Below are positions 58,046 through 64,000 of a stretch of DNA of 64,000 nucleotides, piece by piece. Source of the stretch: Microbacterium sp. 18062 (GTDB lineage: Bacteria; Actinomycetota; Actinomycetes; Actinomycetales; Microbacteriaceae). The notes below the pieces were generated by a model that was given only the letters and a program-made list of their open reading frames with translations, had not been told where the DNA came from and did no database searches. The position numbers were made by a program, and so were the translations under genes. Each line of letters begins with the position of its first letter. The stretch's first letter is position 1. Where the stretch lies: positions 1 through 64,000 of the forward strand of contig NZ_CACSKB010000007.1 of NCBI RefSeq assembly GCF_902706225.1. Direction: 5' to 3'.

Positions 58046-58510
58046 CTACAGATCGACCTTGGCGTTCTCGCCCTCGACCCTGCGGTGGGTGAGCGACGCG
58101 AAGGCCCGCACGATGGTGCCGCCGGGGGAGTGCCAGTACTCGGCACCGTCCGCGGCGAAGTGCAGGAGTCCCACGTTCGGGTCCTCCTTGCCGTTCGGGA
58201 ACCATGCCTCGACCGACGGGCTCCACAGCTCGTCGAGCTTGGCGCGGTCCTCCACGAGCCGCGCGGTGCCCGACAGTGACACCCAGGCGTCGTTCGAGCT
58301 CAACGAGATGCCGGCGTGGGCGTCACGCTCGAGGTTGAGCGCGGCGGGAGCGTCCTTGGCGATGATGAACCACAGGTCGCCGTCGAACTCGGCCTCCTGC
58401 ACGGTCAGCGGGTGGGCGACGAGGGTCCCGTCGGTCTGGACCGTCGTCAGGAACGCAAATCGGAACCGCTCGATCAGCGTCGTCAGTGTCTGGTGGGTGT
58501 CGTCGGTCAT
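58046..58510 (-). CDS. Pyridoxamine 5'-phosphate oxidase-family protein (general stress protein 26-like)
   Basis: 154 aa split-barrel flavin-binding fold: FAFLTTVQTDGTLVAHPLTV at about residues 18-37, DLWFIIAKD, ISLSSNDAWVSLSGTA and LDELWSPSVEAWFP, the pattern of the GSP26 group rather than of true PdxH. It probably binds FMN or F420 and belongs to the general stress response. Single gene with its own terminator. Confidence 0.88.
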   Translation of the reverse strand: MTDDTHQTLTTLIERFRFAFLTTVQTDGTLVAHPLTVQEAEFDGDLWFIIAKDAPAALNLERDAHAGISLSSNDAWVSLSGTARLVEDRAKLDELWSPSVEAWFPNGKEDPNVGLLHFAADGAEYWHSPGGTIVRAFASLTHRRVEGENAKVDL

Positions 58511-58697
58511 GACTCCTCCTCGGGGTCCGTGCGGGGGTGTGCCGGAAGTCTTCCACCGGGGAGCGCCGCCGCCGGACGCTTGCGCTCGGCGGCGGACTGT
58601 GCAACCCGCGGGGCCGGGCGGGCCGTCGGCCCCGCCCGACGTCGCCGTGTCTCGCGACCGTCACGGGATCGAAAAGACTCCCGGCTACGGTGGCAGG

Positions 58698-59129
58698 ATG
58701 CCGGGGACCCGATCCGATGCGCGAGCGCGACGCGTCGCGACGATACTGCTGGTCGTCTACGCGGTCGCCGCGGTGCTGATCGCCTTCTGGCCCGAGCCCG
58801 TCGACCGGGGCGCGACGGGCCTGCTCGACCGGATCGAGCGAGTGCTGCCGTGGGCGACGTACGGCCGGATCGAGTTCGCCGCCAACGTGGTCTTCTTCAT
58901 CCCGCTCGGATGGCTGCTCAGCATCCTGCTCGACCGCTCGCGTTCTCTCGTCCTGCCGATCGGGATCGTGGCGACCGTGTTGATCGAGGCCGCGCAGGGC
59001 GAGCTGCTCGCCCAGCGCACCGCGAGCATCTACGATGTGCTCGCGAACACCACGGGGACGTGCGTCGGGATGCTGCTCGCCGCGCTCTTCGGACGCCGCC
59101 GGGCCGCCGCCGACCGCCCTCCCGGCTAG
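58698..59129 (+). CDS. VanZ-family membrane protein
   Basis: 143 aa from the ATG at 58698. Four hydrophobic helices; the conserved NVVFFIPLGWLLSILL (about residues 62-77) and the acidic EAAQG segment are VanZ hallmarks. Function in most bacteria unknown, occasionally linked to glycopeptide or lipid phenotypes. The 206 bases after it carry no gene that I can support. Confidence 0.85.
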   Translation: MPGTRSDARARRVATILLVVYAVAAVLIAFWPEPVDRGATGLLDRIERVLPWATYGRIEFAANVVFFIPLGWLLSILLDRSRSLVLPIGIVATVLIEAAQGELLAQRTASIYDVLANTTGTCVGMLLAALFGRRRAAADRPPG

Positions 59130-59335
59130 GAGACGCCGCATAGGTGCTTTCCGTCCGCCGCGCAAGTCCCTCGGCGGACGGGGACGGGCCACGTAGCCTG
59201 AGGGCTTCCGTACGGTGTCGTGACGAACTCCGATTCGCCGCATCCGCGGCGGACGTTCCGCTGCATCGTCGAGGCGCAGGCGCCGACGACGGGACCCGCG
59301 GCGCCGAACGCCGGTACGCGAGCAAAGGACGCCCC

Positions 59336-59437
59336 ATGGATGACCTGATCACAGACGACCTCCGCGACGAGGCCGATGACTTCGAGGACGCGGCGGCCGC
59401 CGACTTCATCCGCCGGTTCGGGAGTCCGCCGCTGTGA
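59336..59437 (+). CDS. Tiny acidic protein, unknown
   Basis: 33 aa, ATG 59336 with AAAGGAC upstream. Very acidic at the N-terminus (DDLITDDLRDEADDFED), ending FIRRFGSPPL. Not a family I know. Its stop overlaps the GTG of a second tiny gene (GTGA), and the good ribosome site supports translation. Confidence 0.5.
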   Translation: MDDLITDDLRDEADDFEDAAAADFIRRFGSPPL

Positions 59438-59598
59438 ACGACCCCGACCCGACCCAGCCCTCGAGCAAACCGATCCCGATCCCGAGCTTCCGGCCCTCAC
59501 AGGTCTTCCGCCGCCGCCGCGGCGGCGCGACCGACCAGACCGATGCGCCGATGCCGGATGCGGCGCACAGCAAGCGCCGGCGCGATCGCTCGGCCTGA
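59434..59598 (+). CDS. Tiny basic/proline-rich protein, unknown
   Basis: 54 aa from a GTG at 59434, coupled by 4 bases to the acidic peptide gene. Proline-rich N-terminal half (PDPTQPSSKPIPIPSF) and two basic clusters (RRRRGG and SKRRRDRSA) at the middle and end. It is charge-complementary to its 33-aa neighbour, which hints at a complex; that is speculation. Confidence 0.45.
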   Translation: MNDPDPTQPSSKPIPIPSFRPSQVFRRRRGGATDQTDAPMPDAAHSKRRRDRSA

Positions 59599-59623
59599 CC
59601 GATCGTCTCCGCGGTTCGCCTGC

Positions 59624-60658
59624 TCAGGAACAGGTGGTGTTCGCGCGCGCCGGCGGTCCCCAGGTCATCGCGTTGTCGCAGCCGACCTCGGTCGCCGCCC
59701 GTGCCGTCGTGCCGACGACGTCGATCACGAGCTCCTCGGCGGATCCGCCGAACGTGTTGCCGACGACGCTGTTGCCGAGACCCCACTCGGGCAGGACGCT
59801 GTGCACCTGCACGCCCGGGCCCGCGGCGTCTCCGACCTCGTTGTGCGCGAACGTCCATCCGTTCCCCTTGAGGTCGACGACGGCGTCGGTGCTCGTGCCG
59901 TCGCCCCGCGCCAGCCGGTTGTCGCGCACGACGCCCGACGAGGTGCCCTCCTCGGCGCTGATCGCCTCGCCGGCGGTGTGGTCGACGGTGGTGCCGACGA
60001 TGACGTTGCCGTCGCTGGCGTCCGGCTCGCACCGCGAGTAGCGGCACCAGGTGGACTCGGTCGAGCCGATCGCGATGCCCTCGCCCAGATCCCGGTCGAC
60101 CACTCCGGTGTCGCGGACGACCGAGTCGACGATCAGGTTCTGCGAGCTCGCGGAGCGCAGCCGGATGCCCTGGCCTCCGGTGTCGGAGACCTCGAGCTCG
60201 CGCAGTTCGTTGTGCGAGGCCTCGTCGAGCACGATGCCGGTCGGAGCGTCCGCGACGGAGAAGCCCGTGAGCACCCAGTGCTCGGCCCCGGCGAGACGCA
60301 GCGCTGCGGAGGCGCGGTCGATCCCGCCCCCGTCGAGGACGGAAGCGCCGGTGCCGCACAGCACGATCGGGTCGTCGGCCGTGCCGGAGCGGGTGATGGT
60401 GAACGCGCCGACGTACGTCGTGTCGGCCAGCTGCAGCACGTCGCCGGGGGTCGCCGCGTCCAGCGCTCGCTGCAGGTCGCGGGAGCTCGGTCCCACGGGT
60501 TCCGCACCGGGCGCGCAGGTCGCGTCCGCGGCCGGCACGGCGGACGCGGACGTCGATCCCTGATCGGCGGGTGCGCCGGCGGAGCATCCGGCGAACAGGA
60601 GGGAGAGGACGACGAGGGCCGGCGCGAGTGCGCGCAGCCTCGGGGCGGGTCCGGTCAT
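59624..60658 (-). CDS. Secreted lipoprotein with parallel beta-helix
   Basis: 344 aa. Signal peptide with lipobox FAGC (Cys about residue 25), a Ser/Ala linker, then about ten short beta-helix repeats (patterns such as VLDGGGIDRAS, NELRELEVSDTGGQGIRL, NVIVGTTVDHTAGEAI, GNSVVGNTFGGSAEEL) as in NosD/pectate-lyase-like right-handed helices. Paired Cys occur in WCRYSRC and near both ends. It is probably an extracellular polysaccharide-binding or -cleaving protein; no catalytic residues can be assigned. Confidence 0.82.
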   Translation of the reverse strand: MTGPAPRLRALAPALVVLSLLFAGCSAGAPADQGSTSASAVPAADATCAPGAEPVGPSSRDLQRALDAATPGDVLQLADTTYVGAFTITRSGTADDPIVLCGTGASVLDGGGIDRASAALRLAGAEHWVLTGFSVADAPTGIVLDEASHNELRELEVSDTGGQGIRLRSASSQNLIVDSVVRDTGVVDRDLGEGIAIGSTESTWCRYSRCEPDASDGNVIVGTTVDHTAGEAISAEEGTSSGVVRDNRLARGDGTSTDAVVDLKGNGWTFAHNEVGDAAGPGVQVHSVLPEWGLGNSVVGNTFGGSAEELVIDVVGTTARAATEVGCDNAMTWGPPARANTTCS

Positions 60659-60731
60659 GCGAGGCCTTGCTCGTGGGGATGACGATCTCCCCGCACTCTA
60701 CGGGATCCGACCCGGCGCGGACCTGCGAGCT

Positions 60732-60767
60732 CCTGCGAGACTGCCGGTACGCCTGCGAGACTGCCGG
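60732..60767. repeat. Tandem repeat CCTGCGAGACTGCCGG (two copies)
   Basis: Two identical 16-base units at 60732-60747 and 60752-60767 (20-base period) end two bases before the ATPase start codon. The core GCGAGACTGC is also the outer arm of palindrome family A. Confidence 0.7.
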
Positions 60768-60769
60768 GT

Positions 60770-61495
60770 ATGGATGTCGCGCAGCCTCCGGTCGTCGCCG
60801 TGCAGCGGCGGTCGGACGCGGACGTGCCGCGCAAGGGGTGGCCGGTCGGCATCCCGGCGGTCGCGCAGCTGCTCGACGAGGGCCTGGAACTGCGCCCCGG
60901 CGTCACATTCCTGGTGGGGGAGAACGGCAGCGGCAAGTCGACCATCCTCGAGGGGGTGGCCCTGGCATACGGATTCTCGCCGGAGGGCGGGTCCGTGAAC
61001 GCGCGTCATCGCACGCGGGCCAGCGAGTCGCCGCTGTCGGACTGGCTGCAGGTGCGACGCGGCCTCGGCAGCAGCCGGTGGGGGTTCTTCCTGCGGGCCG
61101 AGACGATGCACTCGTTCTACACGTACCTCGAGCAGAACCCGTCGTGGGGCCCAGAGCCGGTGTTCCACGAGATGAGTCACGGCGAGTCGTTCCTCGCGAT
61201 CCTCGAGACCCGGTTCGACGCTCCCGGCTTCTACTGCCTCGACGAGCCCGAGGCGGCGCTGTCGTTCCTATCGACCCTGACGCTCATCTCCACCCTGAAC
61301 CGCATCGCCGCAAGCGGCGGACAGGTGCTGTGCGCAACGCACTCGCCGGTGCTCGCGGCGCTGCCCGGCGCGGACATCCTCGAGGTCGGCGAGTGGGGCA
61401 TGCGTCGGGCGGCATGGGAGGATCTCGAGCTCGTGCAGCACTGGCGGTCGTATCTCGCGGCGCCCGGCCGATATCTGCGGTACCTGATCGACTGA
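60770..61495 (+). CDS. AAA-type ATPase (ABC/SMC-like)
   Basis: 241 aa. Walker A VGENGSGKST (about residues 50-59), a signature-like MSHGESFLAIL, Walker B FYCLDEPEAALS and switch ATHSPVLAALPGADILEV. This is the small AAA_21/AAA_23-type ATPase (YbbB/predicted ATPase group). It is monocistronic and lacks a visible nuclease partner, so an OLD-type defence role is not supported. Leaderless or poorly marked start behind the tandem repeat. Confidence 0.82.
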   Translation: MDVAQPPVVAVQRRSDADVPRKGWPVGIPAVAQLLDEGLELRPGVTFLVGENGSGKSTILEGVALAYGFSPEGGSVNARHRTRASESPLSDWLQVRRGLGSSRWGFFLRAETMHSFYTYLEQNPSWGPEPVFHEMSHGESFLAILETRFDAPGFYCLDEPEAALSFLSTLTLISTLNRIAASGGQVLCATHSPVLAALPGADILEVGEWGMRRAAWEDLELVQHWRSYLAAPGRYLRYLID

Positions 61496-61551
61496 GTCGA
61501 CGCCCTCACTCCTCGTCTCGCTGCGCGGCGGCCGGCCGTGCCGGGCAGAGG

Positions 61552-61586
61552 CCGTCCCCTCTCCTGGCCTAGGGGAGAGGGGACGG
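61552..61586. terminator. Hairpin terminator
   Basis: Perfect 13-bp stem CCGTCCCCTCTCC/GGAGAGGGGACGG with a 9-base loop, in the gap between convergent genes. Confidence 0.75.
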
Positions 61587-61704
61587 TCGGAGCGGCGGAG
61601 CGACATCGCTGCGCCTGCTCGGATATGTCTGGCGTCCGGCCTTCGCGGGGAGCGGACGCACTTGTGATTGAACCATACGGAGCGCTCCGCGCGTAGGATT
61701 CCCG

Positions 61705-61738
61705 CCCCTGTTCCCTCGGCATGTCGGGGGAACAGGGG
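61705..61738. terminator. Hairpin terminator of the epimerase gene
   Basis: 11-bp stem CCCCTGTTCCC/GGGAACAGGGG with a 12-base loop, 22 bases beyond the stop of the leftward epimerase gene. Confidence 0.7.
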
Positions 61739-61759
61739 AGAACGTCGGGGCGGGTGCCG

Positions 61760-62605
61760 TCAGACCGCGTCGCGCCAGGAGTGCCGGGGCTCATAGCCGA
61801 GCAGGCGCCGGGCCTTGGAGATCGAGAGCAGGGTGTCGTTCACGCCGAGGTCGGATCGCACCTCGACGCCCGGGAAGACCTCGGCGACGAGCTCGGCGTT
61901 CGGGCGGCTCATGACGGTGTCGGCGGCGGCGATGATGAAGCGGTCGAACCCGGCCGGGGCGACCTCGAGGGCGCGGGCCACGGCCTGCGCCCCGTCGCGG
62001 GCGTCGATGTAGCCCCACAGGTTCCATTTGCGTGCACGGGGGTCGGCATCGAACGAGGGGACCTCCGCGTAGTCCTCCGGGGTGAAGACGTTGGAGAACC
62101 GGAGTGCCGTGATGGAGAGGTCGGGATGCCAGCGCACGAGCTCGATCGCGAGCTGCTCCTCGAGGTGCTTGACGAGCGAGTAGGTCGACTCGGGGCGGGC
62201 GGGATACTCCTCGTCGACCGGGATGTACGGCGGCGGCACGTCGAAGGGGAGCCCCAGCACGGTCTCGCTGGAGGCGTACACGATGCGGCGGATGCCGAGA
62301 CGGGTGGCCGCCCAGAACACGTTGAACGTCGCGTCGATGTTGTGGTGGAACGTGGCCACGTCGCCGCGGATGCCGGGCGCCGGGATCGCCCCCAGGTGCA
62401 CGAGCGCGTCGACGCCGTCGTGCCGGTCGCCGACGCCGCCGAGGACGTCGATCACCTGCCCGTAGTCGGTCAGATCGACCTGGACGAAGCCGGGGCCGCG
62501 GGTGCCGACGACGTCGAGCCCGATGACGTCGTGTCCGGCGGCTCGGAGCTCACGGGCGACGACCGCGCCGAGCTTTCCCGAGGATCCTGTCAGTGCGATA
62601 CGCAT
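61760..62605 (-). CDS. NAD-dependent epimerase/dehydratase
   Basis: 281 aa extended SDR. Gly-rich NAD motif TGSSGKLG (residues 6-13), catalytic Tyr-Lys in YSLVKHLEE (about residues 147-155) with Ser in YASSETV. Likely a sugar-nucleotide or uronate-type epimerase/dehydrogenase; the substrate is unknown. The ATG at 62605 is the only plausible start, since the longer frame runs antisense to the next gene. Confidence 0.87.
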   Translation of the reverse strand: MRIALTGSSGKLGAVVARELRAAGHDVIGLDVVGTRGPGFVQVDLTDYGQVIDVLGGVGDRHDGVDALVHLGAIPAPGIRGDVATFHHNIDATFNVFWAATRLGIRRIVYASSETVLGLPFDVPPPYIPVDEEYPARPESTYSLVKHLEEQLAIELVRWHPDLSITALRFSNVFTPEDYAEVPSFDADPRARKWNLWGYIDARDGAQAVARALEVAPAGFDRFIIAAADTVMSRPNAELVAEVFPGVEVRSDLGVNDTLLSISKARRLLGYEPRHSWRDAV

Positions 62606-62869
62606 CGTCCCAGCGTGGCACGCCGGCGGCGTTCGCAGGGCCGCATCGCAGGTGCGTCCGCGGGCGGCAGGGCCGGTCGTCGCGGAGCGTCTGTCCGTCC
62701 CGTCGGTCCGTCCCGTCCGTTTCCGCGTCCCGCCGATGATGCACAACGGTCCGCGCGCCCGCAAGGGGGACGCGATCGGCGTGTGCGGGTGGTGTGCTGG
62801 GAGATGAGCGGGGACGGCGGCGCATCCGGCTCCGGCCGCATGGCCCGCATCCGATCGAAGGGAGACACC

Positions 62870-63325
62870 ATGAGTGAGAACCAGAACGGTGCCGCGCAGG
62901 CGAAGGAGAGCGTCGACGAGGCGGTCGAGACCGCCGCGGACGCGGCCTCCGAAGGAGTGGAAGACGCGAAGGACGCCGCAGACTCCGCGGTCCAGGCGGG
63001 CGAGGCGGCGGCCTCGGACGGAGTGGAGCGCGCGAAGGACGCGGCGCACACCACGATCGATGCCGTGGGCGAGCACCTCGACGACGGCGCTGCGGATGCG
63101 GCGCACGGCACGGCCGACGACCTCGCGGACTCCGCGAAGGACCTGATCGCGCAGGGCGTAGCGGCGGGCAAGCAGGCGGCCGACGCCGTGCACGATGCCG
63201 CGAGCGCCGCGATCGGCGGCGCGCAGGACGCCTATCGCGCGAACCCCGCGCGTGTCCTGGCGGTGGCGGCTGCGGCCGTGGTCGGGATCGTCGTGCTGGT
63301 CGCGTTGATCGTGAAGAAGAAGTAG
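62870..63325 (+). CDS. Alanine/aspartate-rich helical stress-type protein with C-terminal membrane anchor
   Basis: 151 aa, ATG 62870 behind GAAGGGAG. Residues 1-120 are degenerate repeats rich in A, D, E and G (patterns such as EGVEDAKDAAD), like LEA/ElaB-type proteins, followed by one transmembrane helix (AVAAAAVVGIVVLVALIV) and KKK. ElaB/YqjD-type tail-anchored proteins of this layout associate with ribosomes or the membrane under stress; assignment is by architecture only. Confidence 0.72.
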   Translation: MSENQNGAAQAKESVDEAVETAADAASEGVEDAKDAADSAVQAGEAAASDGVERAKDAAHTTIDAVGEHLDDGAADAAHGTADDLADSAKDLIAQGVAAGKQAADAVHDAASAAIGGAQDAYRANPARVLAVAAAAVVGIVVLVALIVKKK

Positions 63326-63350
63326 AGAAGCAGAGACAGAGGAGACGTCC

Positions 63351-63530
63351 ATGAGTGATCCCCAGAGCAGTTCCGACGCCGGCACCCCCGGATCGAACCC
63401 CGAGACCGGCGAGCCTCTCGGGGACGACGGCACCATCCCGCAGACCCGGAAGGGGGTGTCGGTGGGCCACAGCGACGACGCGTCGAACTTCAACCCCGAA
63501 GAGGACGAGGACGCGCCGAGCGAGGGGTGA
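63351..63530 (+). CDS. Small acidic hydrophilic protein
   Basis: 59 aa, ATG 63351 with GAGGAGACG upstream. Rich in Ser, Gly, Asp and Glu, no hydrophobic stretch (SVGHSDDASNFNPEEDED). Unknown family; 25 bases downstream of the stress-type gene and probably co-transcribed with it. Confidence 0.6.
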   Translation: MSDPQSSSDAGTPGSNPETGEPLGDDGTIPQTRKGVSVGHSDDASNFNPEEDEDAPSEG

Positions 63531-63608
63531 GCCCGCTCGGATTGGCGCACTCCTCGCGCGGCGGCGATAGTGGATGTCGTACGTAGATCTGAGTAGGGGG
63601 GGCGCGCG

Positions 63609-64000
63609 GTGGGTTCGACGGTGACGGCGATCGCGCTCGTCAGCGTCAGCGTGCTCGCGATGCTCGCGGTGCTGTCGGCACTCGTCTGGGCGCGGAGTCT
63701 CACGCCCCGCCAGGGGCCCTTCCTGAGCTGGGGGACCGTGGCCGCGACGGCGGCGGTCTTCTCGAGCTTCATCTACCTGCTCTGGTCGTTCCATCCGAAC
63801 GTCTGGGGGCTCGCGATCGGGGACGTCGCCATGATCTGGGGCCCCGGCTTCCTGTGGGTCGCGGTCGCCTCGTTGAACGGACGCGACAGATGGCCGCGGT
63901 GGTCGGTGCTCGCTGCCGGTGCGGCGATGTTCGTCGTGACGATGTCGCTCCCGGAGGACCTGTCCACGTCGGTCAAGGTCGCGGTGCTCATCGTCTTCTG
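63609..64000 (+). CDS. Membrane protein, N-terminal part (runs off right edge)
   Basis: At least 130 aa from a GTG at 63609. Four hydrophobic helices are visible (about residues 5-27, 41-60, 66-88 and 98-112), with charged loops WARSLTPRQGP and SLNGRDRWPRW. It could be the membrane domain of a GGDEF or kinase protein, but the visible part does not decide this. Confidence 0.65.
   Translation, partial: MGSTVTAIALVSVSVLAMLAVLSALVWARSLTPRQGPFLSWGTVAATAAVFSSFIYLLWSFHPNVWGLAIGDVAMIWGPGFLWVAVASLNGRDRWPRWSVLAAGAAMFVVTMSLPEDLSTSVKVAVLIVF

Noticed and set aside
60770..61495. AAA ATPase as part of an anti-phage defence system
   Set aside because: No nuclease, reverse transcriptase or other defence partner is adjacent; neighbours are a beta-helix lipoprotein and an epimerase.

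Overview
The window is high-GC DNA with dense operons, many 4-base ATGA/GTGA stop-start overlaps, frequent GTG starts and several probable leaderless genes. Together with the gene content (Ohr/OhrR, a Cbs-MetB pair, TerC behind an actinobacterial-style yybP-ykoY element, an AmtR-like urea/guanidine locus) this points to an actinobacterium, most likely Microbacteriaceae (Microbacterium-like). That placement is inference. I saw no rRNA, tRNA, CRISPR array, transposase or integrase gene.

Region 1 (1 to 21.05 kb) is a catabolic island for a nitrogen-containing, probably cyclic, compound. It encodes two phosphotriesterase-fold proteins, three amidohydrolases, a cytidine-deaminase-like enzyme, two divergent Rid proteins plus a Rid remnant, an LLM flavin oxidoreductase, a cupin, a D-amino-acid-oxidase-type flavoenzyme, an ATP-dependent hydantoinase/oxoprolinase pair (HyuA/HyuB), a cyclase, an alpha/beta hydrolase, an MFS exporter or importer and a complete Dpp/Opp-type ABC importer. 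Six promoter regions in the island carry the same 28-bp element, TGKATCC-N14-TGGATCC (two 7-mers 21 bp apart), so the island looks like one regulon whose regulator lies outside the window. Several of the hydrolases have lost most metal ligands of their families.

Region 2 (21.2 to 31.2 kb) is a urea/guanidine assimilation locus: sodium-solute symporter, two DUF1989 proteins (urea-amidolyase-associated; carboxyguanidine deiminase subunits in characterised systems), a biotin-dependent urea/guanidine carboxylase, allophanate hydrolase, a TetR regulator and an MBL hydrolase. Two CTRTC-N4-GAYAG boxes, matching the AmtR operator, precede the symporter and the enzyme operon. Region 1 may feed its end product here.

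Region 3 (31.3 to 37.5 kb) holds a TetR regulator and a sugar ABC importer followed by a GH3 glycosidase. Region 4 (37.7 to 44.2 kb) holds Ohr/OhrR peroxide defence, a sulfurtransferase, an NtaA/DszA-type flavin monooxygenase, and a cbs-metB operon behind an 8-codon leader peptide with three cysteine codons. Region 5 (44.4 to 52.1 kb) has two sensor kinases, an orphan receiver protein, gluconokinase, TerC with a Mn riboswitch, and a MalY/PatB-type C-S lyase. Region 6 (52.1 to 57.9 kb) is a GntR-controlled locus for a sulfur or nitrogen compound (NMT1/THI5-type ABC importer, sulfurtransferase, flavin monooxygenase), bracketed by two matching 26-bp operators. Region 7 (58.0 to 64.0 kb) is mixed: a PNPOx-like protein, VanZ, tiny unknown ORFs, a beta-helix lipoprotein, an AAA ATPase, an epimerase and stress-type small proteins. 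Two families of long palindromic repeats are scattered through 31 to 40 kb.
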